Assembly: GCA_002162755.1 (NCBI GenBank)
Contig: MAAS01000005.1
Span: 1-64,000, forward strand
Origin: Gammaproteobacteria bacterium 50_400_T64
Lineage (GTDB): Bacteria > Pseudomonadota > Gammaproteobacteria > Pseudomonadales > Porticoccaceae
Direction: 5' to 3'
Length of the DNA: 64,000 nt
A model generated the notes under the pieces. It was not told the origin of the DNA, did not search any database, and was given only the letters and a program-made list of their open reading frames with translations. Position numbers and translations under genes: made by a program. Numbering within the stretch: position 1 is the stretch's first letter; the number at the start of each line of letters is the position of its first letter. Positions 46,127 to 54,616 of this stretch are shown here, piece by piece.

Positions 46127-47282
46127 AAACATTTACTACTGCACCCTAATATAAGCCAGTGTAAACTGATGTCGTAATATCTTATATTTTTTCCACATGT
46201 TCTATATCAAAGTATTAAATAGAAGGTTCCGTTACCACCTACCTCACCAACTAAACCATTACGCCAAGATCGAATCACCATACGAAATGTCTTTATAGGT
46301 TTATCTGATTTCCCATACACAATGGCAACGCCACACCTTATAGTCACCCTGATTTTTACGAGTATAGACCTCAAAAATTTGCGCGCCTGCAATAGATCAA
46401 TGATGCCGAAAATAATTGATTCAATCACAACTTTAATCACTGCCTGAGTAATGCTGAAAATCCCAATTTATAAATAGCACCTATTCTCTTCACATTACCT
46501 ATTGATATGAATAAATTTTATCGCTGCCAATACGGAAGGCCGTGCATCGTCCTTCAGTTTAAAGTGACGACCGGTAAATCTCCCCTCACACTCCCAAGAA
46601 CATTCACTGCTCAGAAAAACACCATTTTAGTTAGCCTGAAAATTGGGGCTGAGATTTCAGCCTATTACAACCCAACAAAGAGCCAGGCATACCCCAATTC
46701 AAATCCATTCTTACTCTTACCTCGATCAGCAGAAACGTACTCACACCGACCTACTTAGCACGGTAGAAACCGTCATTGGGGATATCGAGAGTGGATCACG
46801 TATCAATATAATTGAGGTAATCGTGATCCTAACAGATCACTCTAAACGGCATATCCTGAGAGAAGACTCTAAATATGGGCGTACTGTAAAAGCAAAGGCA
46901 TTGCTGTTTAAGGCCAGTAAATCGCGACTAGACACTGTCATAAACAAGACCTCTACTCAAATAACATATGCAAATAATAGCGATGATAAAACCCCATTCT
47001 GAGAACTATGTCGACAAACACTGCAAGATACAAAGCTACTCTGTTTCACTATGAGAGATGGGGCACAAGCCCTTGGCAAGGCGGAACAAACCACCGTATC
47101 GCACTAGTGTTAAGTGAGGTATTCTCGCCTAATGATGAATGTCCTTACTTACAATCAACGAAGGGGTAATGTGAACGCATCATTTATTAATAGATTGATA
47201 GCTAATCCGTATTTTCAAGAAGGGTCACTTGTTCATCTACAGGCGTTACTGATCAAGAACAACAGTGGTAGTAAAAGCAATC
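46127..47282. other. long AT-rich stretch without an assignable gene
   Basis: About 1150 bases. Three ORFs in the track overlap it: 77 aa on minus at 46207-46440, 83 aa on plus at 46507-46758 and 119 aa on plus at 46643-47002. None has a recognised domain or a good ribosome site. The 119-aa frame contains a plausible protein-like run, TVETVIGDIESGSRINIIEV, so a decayed gene is possible. No IS ends, tRNA or strong hairpin were seen. The last 250 bases probably hold the promoter of the hemerythrin-EAL gene. Confidence 0.35.
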
Positions 47283-48995
47283 ATGAATGAGCACGTTATC
47301 TCTTTCTGGTCCGATGATCTTAGTACGGGCGTAGACGAGATCGATAATGATCATAAATCGCTATTCCAGATTTTTCAGAATGCCTACAGGGCAAGTCAAA
47401 CCCAGACTAACACTTCTGACCTCTATCGCATGATGGCGAATCTACTCAACTACACCGAAGTGCATTTCGCCCGTGAAGAAGCACTTATGGAAGCCACTCC
47501 CTACCCCTACCTGGATAAACATCGCGATATTCACTTCGAATTAATCAAGAATCTAAAAGAACAAATAGTACTCGTACAAAATAACAAACAGAACCCACAA
47601 CAATTCGTCATATTTTTAAAAGATTGGTTCATTGAACACATTAATGGTACTGATAAGCGCGTTGAACCCTATACCCGAATGCACCTTGAGAGCATTCAAC
47701 TGGCGACAGAAAACATAGGACCTTTAACAACGCTACGCTATTCACGTATTTTTTTGGTCGATGATGACAGTGCATTTTCTGAGCTATTACAGGCAATGAC
47801 TGAAGAAGTTGGATTCAGGGCTACAATCTATAACTCTAGTACCGAATTTCTTCATACTACAATTTCAAACCAGGACATTATTGTCCTCGACCTCAACATG
47901 CCCGATAAAGACGGCATTGAGGTAATGCGGGAGTTAGCTAACCAAGGTATAACACCGACTTTCATTCTTGTCAGCGGCTTTGACGACCGGGTTCTACAAT
48001 CTGCTCGACAGTTTGCCGAATCTCGGAAACTTCATGTTGCCGGCACTTTGAGTAAACCCGTATATTTTGAGAGTTTCACACAAGTTATTAAAGAAGCTAT
48101 CAATGAAAAAGCCATAAGCTATATTCAATCTAGCCTGACTGATTTCACACCTACCTCAGACCAAGCCGACCCAGAAAAAAACTCTAATAATATTGACAGA
48201 AAGAATGCCATTACTCTAGCTGAATTGAAACGAGGATTGGAGCAACAAGAATTTATCGTTCATCTGCAACCTCAAATTAAATTTTCAGATGGTTCTCTTT
48301 GCGGAGTAGAGGCTCTTGTTCGCTGGCAACACCCCGTTAGAGGCCTTGTTTTTCCGGATCAAATTATCCCTTTAGTTGAAAAAAACAAGCTCATGGCCGA
48401 GTTGACGCAAACTGTTATTCTTGAATCAATAAAATCCCTTACCAAACTAAAAGCGGCTAACATTGAAGTCTCTATTTCAGTCAACATTTCAGCTCAAAAT
48501 ATTGTTGACTTGAAATTCCCGGAAAGTCTCGATATTTTACTAAAAGCGCACAACCTTGAACCCGAACAATTTACTTTAGAATTAACCGAATCAGAAATAA
48601 TAACGGACACATCTATCGCTTTAGATATTTTCAATCGACTTAGAATGAAGGGTTTCTCACTATCCATCGATGATTTTGGCACTGGTGATTCATCATTAAA
48701 AAAACTCTATCAATCGCCTTTTTCTGAACTGAAAATTGATCAACACTTTGTCAGCCGAATGGCTGATGATCAAGAGGCAAACTCAATCGTGAGGATTTGC
48801 ACAATATTAGCCAATGAATTCAATATGACGACCGTTGCCGAGGGCATTGAAACTCGGGAAGTTTGGAATAAACTTGCCGAAATGGGGTGTGATATTGCCC
48901 AAGGTTACCTAATATCAAAACCATTACCCGTAGATCAATTAATTACCTGGGCAAAAAAACACAATCAATCAAGTGATTATCAATCATGCCCATAA
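47283..48995 (+). CDS. hemerythrin - response receiver - EAL phosphodiesterase
   Basis: A 570-residue cytoplasmic protein with three modules. A bacteriohemerythrin domain spans about 5-135, with di-iron ligands in FWSDDLSTGVDEIDNDHKSL, EVHFAREEALME, YLDKHRDIHFE and FIEHINGTDKR. A receiver domain spans about 155-275 (FLVDDDSAFSELL, phospho-acceptor region IIVLDLNMPDKDG, LSKPVYF). An EAL domain spans about 315-560 (GVEALVRWQHP, LELTESEIITD, SIDDFGTGDSSL, LKIDQHFV, TVAEGIET), with the catalytic motifs present. It should hydrolyse c-di-GMP in response to O2 or redox (through the hemerythrin) and phosphorylation. Start ATG 47283 gives the usual hemerythrin N-terminus. It overlaps the CBS gene by 10 bases. 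Confidence 0.9.
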   Translation: MNEHVISFWSDDLSTGVDEIDNDHKSLFQIFQNAYRASQTQTNTSDLYRMMANLLNYTEVHFAREEALMEATPYPYLDKHRDIHFELIKNLKEQIVLVQNNKQNPQQFVIFLKDWFIEHINGTDKRVEPYTRMHLESIQLATENIGPLTTLRYSRIFLVDDDSAFSELLQAMTEEVGFRATIYNSSTEFLHTTISNQDIIVLDLNMPDKDGIEVMRELANQGITPTFILVSGFDDRVLQSARQFAESRKLHVAGTLSKPVYFESFTQVIKEAINEKAISYIQSSLTDFTPTSDQADPEKNSNNIDRKNAITLAELKRGLEQQEFIVHLQPQIKFSDGSLCGVEALVRWQHPVRGLVFPDQIIPLVEKNKLMAELTQTVILESIKSLTKLKAANIEVSISVNISAQNIVDLKFPESLDILLKAHNLEPEQFTLELTESEIITDTSIALDIFNRLRMKGFSLSIDDFGTGDSSLKKLYQSPFSELKIDQHFVSRMADDQEANSIVRICTILANEFNMTTVAEGIETREVWNKLAEMGCDIAQGYLISKPLPVDQLITWAKKHNQSSDYQSCP

Positions 48996-49393
48996 TAGAT
49001 AGCCTAATGACCTCTACTGTCGTTTCCGTAGAAATGGATGACTCTCTTCAAGTCATTAAGCATATTTTTGAAAACACCAACTTCCATCACCTACTCGTCA
49101 CCAGTGACGATAAACTTATTGGTATAATTTCTGACCGAGATTTGCTTAAAGCAATCAGCCCTCATATCGACACCCCTTCAGAAACTAGTAGGGATTCTGC
49201 AACCATGAATAAACGAGCACATCAAATCATGAGCAGAAACCCTACCACTCTACACCCTGGCGCGACCACTCAAGATGCAATTAACCTATTTAACAATCAC
49301 GCGATTTCATGCATCCCTGTTATCGACGAGTCTCAAAAGCCCGTTGGCATTGTTAGCTGGCGCGATATTTTAAAAGCCATCGAAGAAATATAA
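48986..49393 (+). CDS. paired CBS-domain protein
   Basis: A 135-residue protein consisting of two CBS motifs (about 5-65 and 78-135): MTSTVVSVEMDDSLQVIKHI ... LIGIISDRDLL and IMSRNPTTLHPGATTQDAIN ... PVGIVSWRDILKAI. Free-standing CBS pairs bind adenine nucleotides and regulate partner proteins. It starts within the last codons of the hemerythrin-EAL gene (10-base overlap), so the two are coupled and an adenylate-sensing partner role is likely. Confidence 0.88.
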   Translation: MPIIDSLMTSTVVSVEMDDSLQVIKHIFENTNFHHLLVTSDDKLIGIISDRDLLKAISPHIDTPSETSRDSATMNKRAHQIMSRNPTTLHPGATTQDAINLFNNHAISCIPVIDESQKPVGIVSWRDILKAIEEI

Positions 49394-49485
49394 AGGATCG
49401 AACAAAAAAGGATGGGGGTTTCCCGTCACTTTTAGAAAAAAACTAACGGCTATCAATTATTATTAATCGTCACCTATTCTTTTAT

Positions 49486-49776
49486 CTACGCTTTTTTATC
49501 AAAGTAGCGAATCGAAGGATCAGCCGTTACCCACTCCGCCAACTGGCCGATAACGCCGGTCTCAGTACGCCAGGCGAAATATTTCTCGTAAGCTTCTCGA
49601 CTTTCCCACACTTCAATGGCAACGATACAGCAGGGGTCATCCTGATTCTGATGGGCATAGACTTCAACGCAGCCTTCAAAGGTGCGCGTGCTTGGCAATA
49701 ATTCACCAAGGCCGGCGATGGCGGCATCAACACATTCGAGTTTTACATTTAATTCCAATAAGACGGTACATGTCAT
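49486..49776 (-). CDS. antibiotic biosynthesis monooxygenase (ABM) family protein
   Basis: A 96-residue ferredoxin-like ABM/YgiN-type protein. The pattern includes LLPSTRTFEGCVEVYAHQNQ, IVAIEVWESREAYEKYFAW and the C-terminal LAEWVTADPSIRYFD. Members include quinol monooxygenases and heme- or reactive-species-processing dimers. The substrate is unknown. It is monocistronic and convergent with the CBS gene. Confidence 0.85.
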   Translation of the reverse strand: MTCTVLLELNVKLECVDAAIAGLGELLPSTRTFEGCVEVYAHQNQDDPCCIVAIEVWESREAYEKYFAWRTETGVIGQLAEWVTADPSIRYFDKKA

Positions 49777-49909
49777 GATTCATACTCCTCTCTGTATAAT
49801 TATTGAAGCTGAAAATAATAGGCTATGTCTGTGTAAATTACCATTGACGTAACACCCTCATATTTTCAATCCTGAAGAACATCCATACAAGTCTGTCGAT
49901 GTTTCGAAG

Positions 49910-49938
49910 AATAAAAAAAGAGGCCACAAGGCCTCTTT
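49910..49938 (-). terminator. intrinsic terminator of the PEP-CTERM gene
   Basis: On the minus strand AAAGAGGCC-TTGT-GGCCTCTTT is followed by a run of T: a 9-bp perfect stem with a 4-base loop, 52 bases after the stop of the PEP-CTERM gene. Confidence 0.9.
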
Positions 49939-49989
49939 CAAATGCAGAATACGCATGCGCTATCGAATAGCGCTCACACAATAAATAAC

Positions 49990-50721
49990 TTAAATACGTG
50001 CTTTACGCTGTTTTAAAGAACCAAGACCCAACAGACCCAAAGCCATCAATGCAAGGCTACCGGGCTCGGGTACAGTACCTGTAACTGGGTCTATAACGTC
50101 ACCAGCTCTCAAGCTATAACCAACATCCAGTGAGGCGCCTTGAACATAAAAGTCGGAAGGAAGAGCCAATATATCGTCTGATGCGACCTGAATAAAATCT
50201 AACACGCCATCGGCTAAATCGGCTAAAGCCAGGGGTAATAGATTAAAGTCGTAGCTACCTGTGTCGACTTCAAAAAAGCCCATAGTGCCGCTGAACCCGA
50301 GTAAATCGACAATCGCTTGCTCACCCAGTAGGTCATCTCTACCCGTCGAGCGACAACCTAGAAAAGGTATGCAAACCTCCCCCTCATCATCCATAAACGT
50401 AATATTTAATGTCGCTGAGTCAATTTTATGCAGGCTGCTGTTATAGCCATTGTCTCTAATGTCATGATCCCATGTCATGAAATCATCGATACCAAAGCTA
50501 TTCAGCAACACTCCGTTTGTTGAGCGACGCCCACCTACTGTCTGAAAATCACCCGACAGCCCCCGGCTAGCCGGTGCTACGCCGTTATGAGTGACACTAC
50601 GAAAGTTCAGCGTATCGGTTAATGAAAAGTCACTCGCTATAGGCCCGGCCATAACTGCCGACGCACTACTGAGAGATAATGTAATTGCTGCTGTTTTTAC
50701 AAATGTTGAAAATTTCATCAT
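49990..50721 (-). CDS. PEP-CTERM sorting-domain exported protein
   Basis: A 243-residue secreted protein. The signal peptide is MMKFSTFVKTAAITLSLSSA, cut after VMA. The body is polar and Asp/Gly-rich, with LHKIDSATLNITFMDDEGEV, and resembles exported beta-sandwich proteins of PEP-CTERM systems. The C-terminus is a full sorting signal: VPEPGSLALMALGLLGLGSL then KQRKARI. Such proteins are processed by exosortase and anchored or released with exopolysaccharide. No exosortase gene is in this window. GGAAAG precedes the start. Confidence 0.85.
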   Translation of the reverse strand: MMKFSTFVKTAAITLSLSSASAVMAGPIASDFSLTDTLNFRSVTHNGVAPASRGLSGDFQTVGGRRSTNGVLLNSFGIDDFMTWDHDIRDNGYNSSLHKIDSATLNITFMDDEGEVCIPFLGCRSTGRDDLLGEQAIVDLLGFSGTMGFFEVDTGSYDFNLLPLALADLADGVLDFIQVASDDILALPSDFYVQGASLDVGYSLRAGDVIDPVTGTVPEPGSLALMALGLLGLGSLKQRKARI

Positions 50722-51394
50722 TACTTTCCATCTGTTTTGGGTGGGTTAGTTAGGGCTATTTACCTGCCCCTACAACGCCACTTAGCAAAACTTATGCCAG
50801 AATAATAACTCGTTAACAATCAACTGGTTATAAAATACAAAGAGTGGAAATACCCCATATGTAAAAAACCCTGACAGCTGGCTCAATACTTGCTTACCGC
50901 TCGCGCCGGATTAACGACCACCCGTCGACCCTGTTAATTTAAGAAGCAAAATTACGGTTTCGTGCCAGAATAAGCACGATCAAAAACACCAGAACTAAAT
51001 CGACCGACCACCCACTCCCGTCAGCTTACCGCTCATCACTTGTAGCCAGCGCCAAACGCGGGCCAAACAGAAGACAAACCAAATTATTGGCGATAGCGTT
51101 TCGCAAAAAAATAATGTGTAAAAAAAGCTGACAGTTAGTCTGGCGGGAATCGCTGAAAACCCCGTTATATAAGCCTTTAAAACAATATTAACTGTCTACA
51201 AAGAGCTCAAGACAAGCCCTTAAATGGAAGGGGATAAGAGGCTATTTCAATAAATTCAGTGCGAATAATGCCTTTTTTCACAACAAAGTTGCCGTTAAAC
51301 AGAAACGTCTCTGCTCATGGAGCAAGAGTTGAAAAACAACCCGGCTCACCGCCACGAACAGATAAAGACAGTAAACAAACCTACAAGCGCATTC
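50722..51394. other. intergenic stretch without an assignable gene
   Basis: About 670 bases between the PEP-CTERM gene and a methyltransferase 3' end. The 72-aa plus ORF at 51259-51477 overlaps the methyltransferase and has no domain. Short imperfect repeats (CTTACCGCTC twice, GACCACCC twice) lie at 50890-51030. The end nearest 50721 should hold the PEP-CTERM promoter. Nothing else is recognised. Confidence 0.4.
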
Positions 51395-52015
51395 TTAAGC
51401 GATTTCCGCCACGCCCCAATAATTATAGGCGAACAGTTTTGGCGTTGAGGGTAGATAGCGACTTTCAAGGTCGATGATTTTAAAGCCGCTCTGGGTGATA
51501 AGGTCAGGTATTGGTCGATTCAAATTGCAACCACCGGCTAATCTTTTCCATACTGGGTTAATGCGCTTTTGCCATTTTTCAACGCTGGCATCCGGCGCAT
51601 TACCGTGTTCAGTAAAAATCAGTTTGCCGCCGGGCTTTAGTACACGGCGCATTTGCTCCAACGCTGAGTGCCAATCGGGAATAGTGCATAGGGTGTAGGT
51701 CAGCACGATGCTATCGACACTGTTATCGTCGAGGGGGATTTCCTCACCGGGCAAGTCGATCAATTTTACCTCCAAACCAGACTTTTCGATATTGGGCAGA
51801 GCTTTTGCGCGCATGTCTTCAGAAGGCTCCAGCCCCCAGATAAACTCGACTTTGTCACGATCGTAATAGGGCAAATTCAAGGCCGAGCCCATGCCCACCT
51901 CAAGCACTCGCCCTTCGGCCAGTGGTACCACTTTTTTGCGTTGGTAGGTAATAGGCTTAGTGCCACAGGCGCAGTTGATAAAAGGCGCAAGAACATATTT
52001 ATCGTATAGGCCCAT
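51395..52015 (-). CDS. class I SAM-dependent methyltransferase
   Basis: A 206-residue methyltransferase started at ATG 52015 (MGLYDKYVLAPFINCACG), which has GGAG 7 bases upstream; the ORF track adds 14 residues. Motif I is VLEVGMGSALNLPYY, the acidic loop WGLEPSEDM, and the later strands VDSIVLTYTLCTIPDW and RVLKPGGKLIFTEHGNAP. This matches the Methyltransf_11/METTL7-like group; some relatives methylate small thiols. The substrate is unknown. It stands alone upstream of ilvD in the opposite direction. Confidence 0.85.
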   Translation of the reverse strand: MGLYDKYVLAPFINCACGTKPITYQRKKVVPLAEGRVLEVGMGSALNLPYYDRDKVEFIWGLEPSEDMRAKALPNIEKSGLEVKLIDLPGEEIPLDDNSVDSIVLTYTLCTIPDWHSALEQMRRVLKPGGKLIFTEHGNAPDASVEKWQKRINPVWKRLAGGCNLNRPIPDLITQSGFKIIDLESRYLPSTPKLFAYNYWGVAEIA

Positions 52016-52159
52016 GCGGGTCTCCGTATATTTATAATGAATTATATGTGCGGACATCCTACAGTAAAAACAAGATATTCAACAAAAGTGGCTGCACTTA
52101 CCCTACAAACCCCACCCTAATAATGAAGGCACATCATTTTAGCAAACACCCCATAGCCA

Positions 52160-52177
52160 CTACGGCATCAGCCGTAG
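52160..52177. promoter_or_regulatory. perfect hairpin upstream of ilvD
   Basis: CTACGGC-ATCA-GCCGTAG, 7-bp arms and a 4-base loop, 86 bases before the ilvD start, followed about 20 bases later by CTCTCTTTTTT. It could be an attenuator-like leader structure or an operator. No leader peptide rich in Ile, Val or Leu is evident. Confidence 0.4.
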
Positions 52178-52262
52178 GTCTGGTATTCTACCCCTCTCTT
52201 TTTTCACGCTCTAGATAGACACCGCAAGTAGACAATACAAACAGACAACAAGGGTTAGAGAC

Positions 52263-54095
52263 ATGCCGACTTATCGCTCACACACCACCACCAAAGGCCG
52301 CAATATGGCGGGCGCCCGTTCACTGTGGCGCGCCACTGGCATGAAAGATGACGACTTCGACAAGCCCATTATCGCCGTCGCCAATTCCTTTACCCAGTTT
52401 GTTCCGGGTCACGTTCATCTAAAAGATATGGGCCAGCTGGTCATTGGTGAAATTGAAAAATCCGGCGGTGTCGGTAAAGAATTCAACACCATCGCGGTGG
52501 ATGACGGCATCGCCATGGGCCACGACGGGATGCTCTATTCCCTGCCCTCGCGCGACATAATTGCCGACTCGGTCGAATACATGGTTAACGCCCACTGCGC
52601 CGATGCTCTGGTGTGCATATCGAACTGCGACAAGATCACCCCCGGCATGTTGATGGCCGCTCTGCGCCTTAACATCCCCACCGTCTTTGTCTCCGGCGGG
52701 CCGATGGAAGCTGGTAAAACCAAGCTCTCCGATGCCAAGCTCGACCTAGTCGATGCGATGATTATCGCCGTCGACGAAACCGCCTCTGACGCTAAAGTGG
52801 AAGAGTACGAGCGCTCGGCCTGCCCTACCTGCGGCTCCTGCTCGGGCATGTTTACCGCTAACTCTATGAACTGCCTAACCGAAGCACTGGGCCTGTCGCT
52901 GCCTGGCAATGGCTCCATGCTGGCCACCCACGCCGACCGCGAGCAACTATTTTTGCGCGCCGGGCAAATGATCGTAGGCATCGCCAAACAACATTACGAA
53001 GAAGACGACTACAGCGTACTGCCCCGCTCGGTGGCCTGTTTTGAAGCCTTCGAAAATGCCATGAGCCTCGACATCGCCATGGGCGGTTCAACCAATACTA
53101 TTCTGCACTTGCTAGCGGCGGCACTGGAGGCCGAGCTCGACTTCACCATGGCCGATATCGACCGCCTGTCCCACAAAGTACCCCAGCTCAGCAAGGTCGC
53201 CCCCAGCACGCCCCTCTACCATATGGAAGATGTGCATCGCGCCGGTGGCGTATTCGGCCTACTCGGTGAACTCGACCGCGCCGGACTGCTGCACGCCGAC
53301 ATCCCCACTATTCATAGTCCCAGTATGCGCGCGGCACTGGATGAGTGGGATATCAAACGCAATCCCTCTGCCGAGGTGCTGAAGTTCTTCCAGGCGGGCC
53401 CGGCGGGTATTCCCACCCAAACCGCCTTTAGTCAGGACACCCGCTGGCCCAGTGTCGATGACGACCGCGCCAACGGCTGTATTCGCAGCCTCGACAACGC
53501 CTACAGTACAGACGGCGGCCTGGCCGTGCTCTACGGCAACATCGCCCTCGATGGCTGCGTGGTGAAAACCGCCGGCGTCGATGAATCGGCACTGGTGTTT
53601 GAAGGCCCCGCCCACGTTTGCGAAAGTCAGGACACGGCGGTCGCCGACATCCTAGCCGACAAAGTGAAGCCCGGTGACGTGGTGGTGATTCGCTACGAAG
53701 GCCCCAAAGGCGGCCCCGGCATGCAAGAAATGCTCTACCCCACCAGCTACCTGAAATCTCGAGGCCTCGGTAAAGCCTGCGCACTGATTACTGACGGACG
53801 CTTCTCCGGTGGCACCTCTGGCCTGTCCATCGGCCACTGTTCGCCGGAAGCCGCAGCGGGCGGCACCATCGGTCTGGTGAAAGATGGCGACCTGATTCAG
53901 ATCGACATCCCCCAACGCACCATCAACGTTAAACTCAGCACCGAAGAACTCGCCCACCGCCGCGCCGCCCAGGACGCTGCAGGCTGGCTACCCGTTGAAG
54001 ACCGCCCCCGCAAGGTGACGGCGGCACTGAAGGCCTATGCTTTGCTCGCCACCAGCGCCGATAAAGGCGCGGTACGGGATTTATCAAAGCTGTAA
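52263..54095 (+). CDS. ilvD: dihydroxy-acid dehydratase
   Basis: Dehydrates 2,3-dihydroxy-isovalerate and -methylvalerate in Ile/Val synthesis, using an Fe-S cluster and Mg2+. The 610 residues match IlvD along their length. Cluster cysteines are in [12 protein letters not shown] and [15 protein letters not shown]; other blocks are [34 protein letters not shown] and [17 protein letters not shown]. The start follows CAAGGGTTAGAGAC. An orphan exbD follows 28 bases downstream. Confidence 0.97.
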   Translation: MPTYRSHTTTKGRNMAGARSLWRATGMKDDDFDKPIIAVANSFTQFVPGHVHLKDMGQLVIGEIEKSGGVGKEFNTIAVDDGIAMGHDGMLYSLPSRDIIADSVEYMVNAHCADALVCISNCDKITPGMLMAALRLNIPTVFVSGGPMEAGKTKLSDAKLDLVDAMIIAVDETASDAKVEEYERSACPTCGSCSGMFTANSMNCLTEALGLSLPGNGSMLATHADREQLFLRAGQMIVGIAKQHYEEDDYSVLPRSVACFEAFENAMSLDIAMGGSTNTILHLLAAALEAELDFTMADIDRLSHKVPQLSKVAPSTPLYHMEDVHRAGGVFGLLGELDRAGLLHADIPTIHSPSMRAALDEWDIKRNPSAEVLKFFQAGPAGIPTQTAFSQDTRWPSVDDDRANGCIRSLDNAYSTDGGLAVLYGNIALDGCVVKTAGVDESALVFEGPAHVCESQDTAVADILADKVKPGDVVVIRYEGPKGGPGMQEMLYPTSYLKSRGLGKACALITDGRFSGGTSGLSIGHCSPEAAAGGTIGLVKDGDLIQIDIPQRTINVKLSTEELAHRRAAQDAAGWLPVEDRPRKVTAALKAYALLATSADKGAVRDLSKL

Positions 54096-54123
54096 TTCGC
54101 TGCAACAATAGAGAAGTTAGCCA

Positions 54124-54540
54124 ATGAGTCTCGGCAAAAGCAGACTGGAAGAAGACACGCAAATAGACCTCACACCCATGCTCGACGTGGTGTTTATTTT
54201 GCTGATCTTCTTCGTCGTCACCGCTGCTTTTGTCGACGAGACCGCCATCGACCTGCAACACCAGCCCCCCTCCAACAATGCCGCCATTGAAAAAAGCGAC
54301 GATATTATTTTTCAGGTCAACGCCAACAACGATATTTCACTCGACGGTCGCCGGGTGGATATCCGCTCAGTGCGTGCCAACGTGGAAAGACTGCGTGCCA
54401 GTAATCGTGATGCAAAAGTAATTATTAGTACGGATTCTCGCGCGCAAACCAGGACGTATATTCGCATTGCGGATCAGGCGCGGGCAGCGGGGGTTGAGGA
54501 TGTGATATTGGTACCCACCGCCTCAGCATCCAACCCTTAA
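54124..54540 (+). CDS. exbD: ExbD/TolR biopolymer transporter (orphan copy)
   Basis: A 138-residue inner-membrane protein with one helix (DLTPMLDVVFILLIFFVVTA, carrying the proton-path Asp) and a periplasmic domain. ExbD works with ExbB to energise TonB or a TolQR-like motor. It follows ilvD by 28 bases with no exbB or tonB beside it; the full TonB operon is 5 kb away on the other strand and has its own, quite different ExbD. The two ExbDs may work with the same ExbB proteins (inference). A 3' copy of this gene lies at 56487-56795. Confidence 0.9.
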   Translation: MSLGKSRLEEDTQIDLTPMLDVVFILLIFFVVTAAFVDETAIDLQHQPPSNNAAIEKSDDIIFQVNANNDISLDGRRVDIRSVRANVERLRASNRDAKVIISTDSRAQTRTYIRIADQARAAGVEDVILVPTASASNP

Positions 54541-54616
54541 ATTGGCCGCACTCTAATTTTGGTAACGTTCATCTCAAAACAGTTAACTTCCAGGCTATAA
54601 AAAAACACAGACCTAT

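Noticed and set aside
46507-47002. 83-aa and 119-aa plus ORFs as real genes
   Set aside because: They overlap in different frames, lack ribosome sites and domains; kept only as a possible decayed gene in the region entry.
49400-49435. Possible terminator between the CBS and ABM genes (GATGGG...CCCGTC)
   Set aside because: Only a 6-bp stem with a G-U pair on one strand and a mismatch on the other; the following T-run is short.
51259-51477. 72-aa plus ORF before the methyltransferase 3' end
   Set aside because: Overlaps the methyltransferase antisense and has an unlikely composition.
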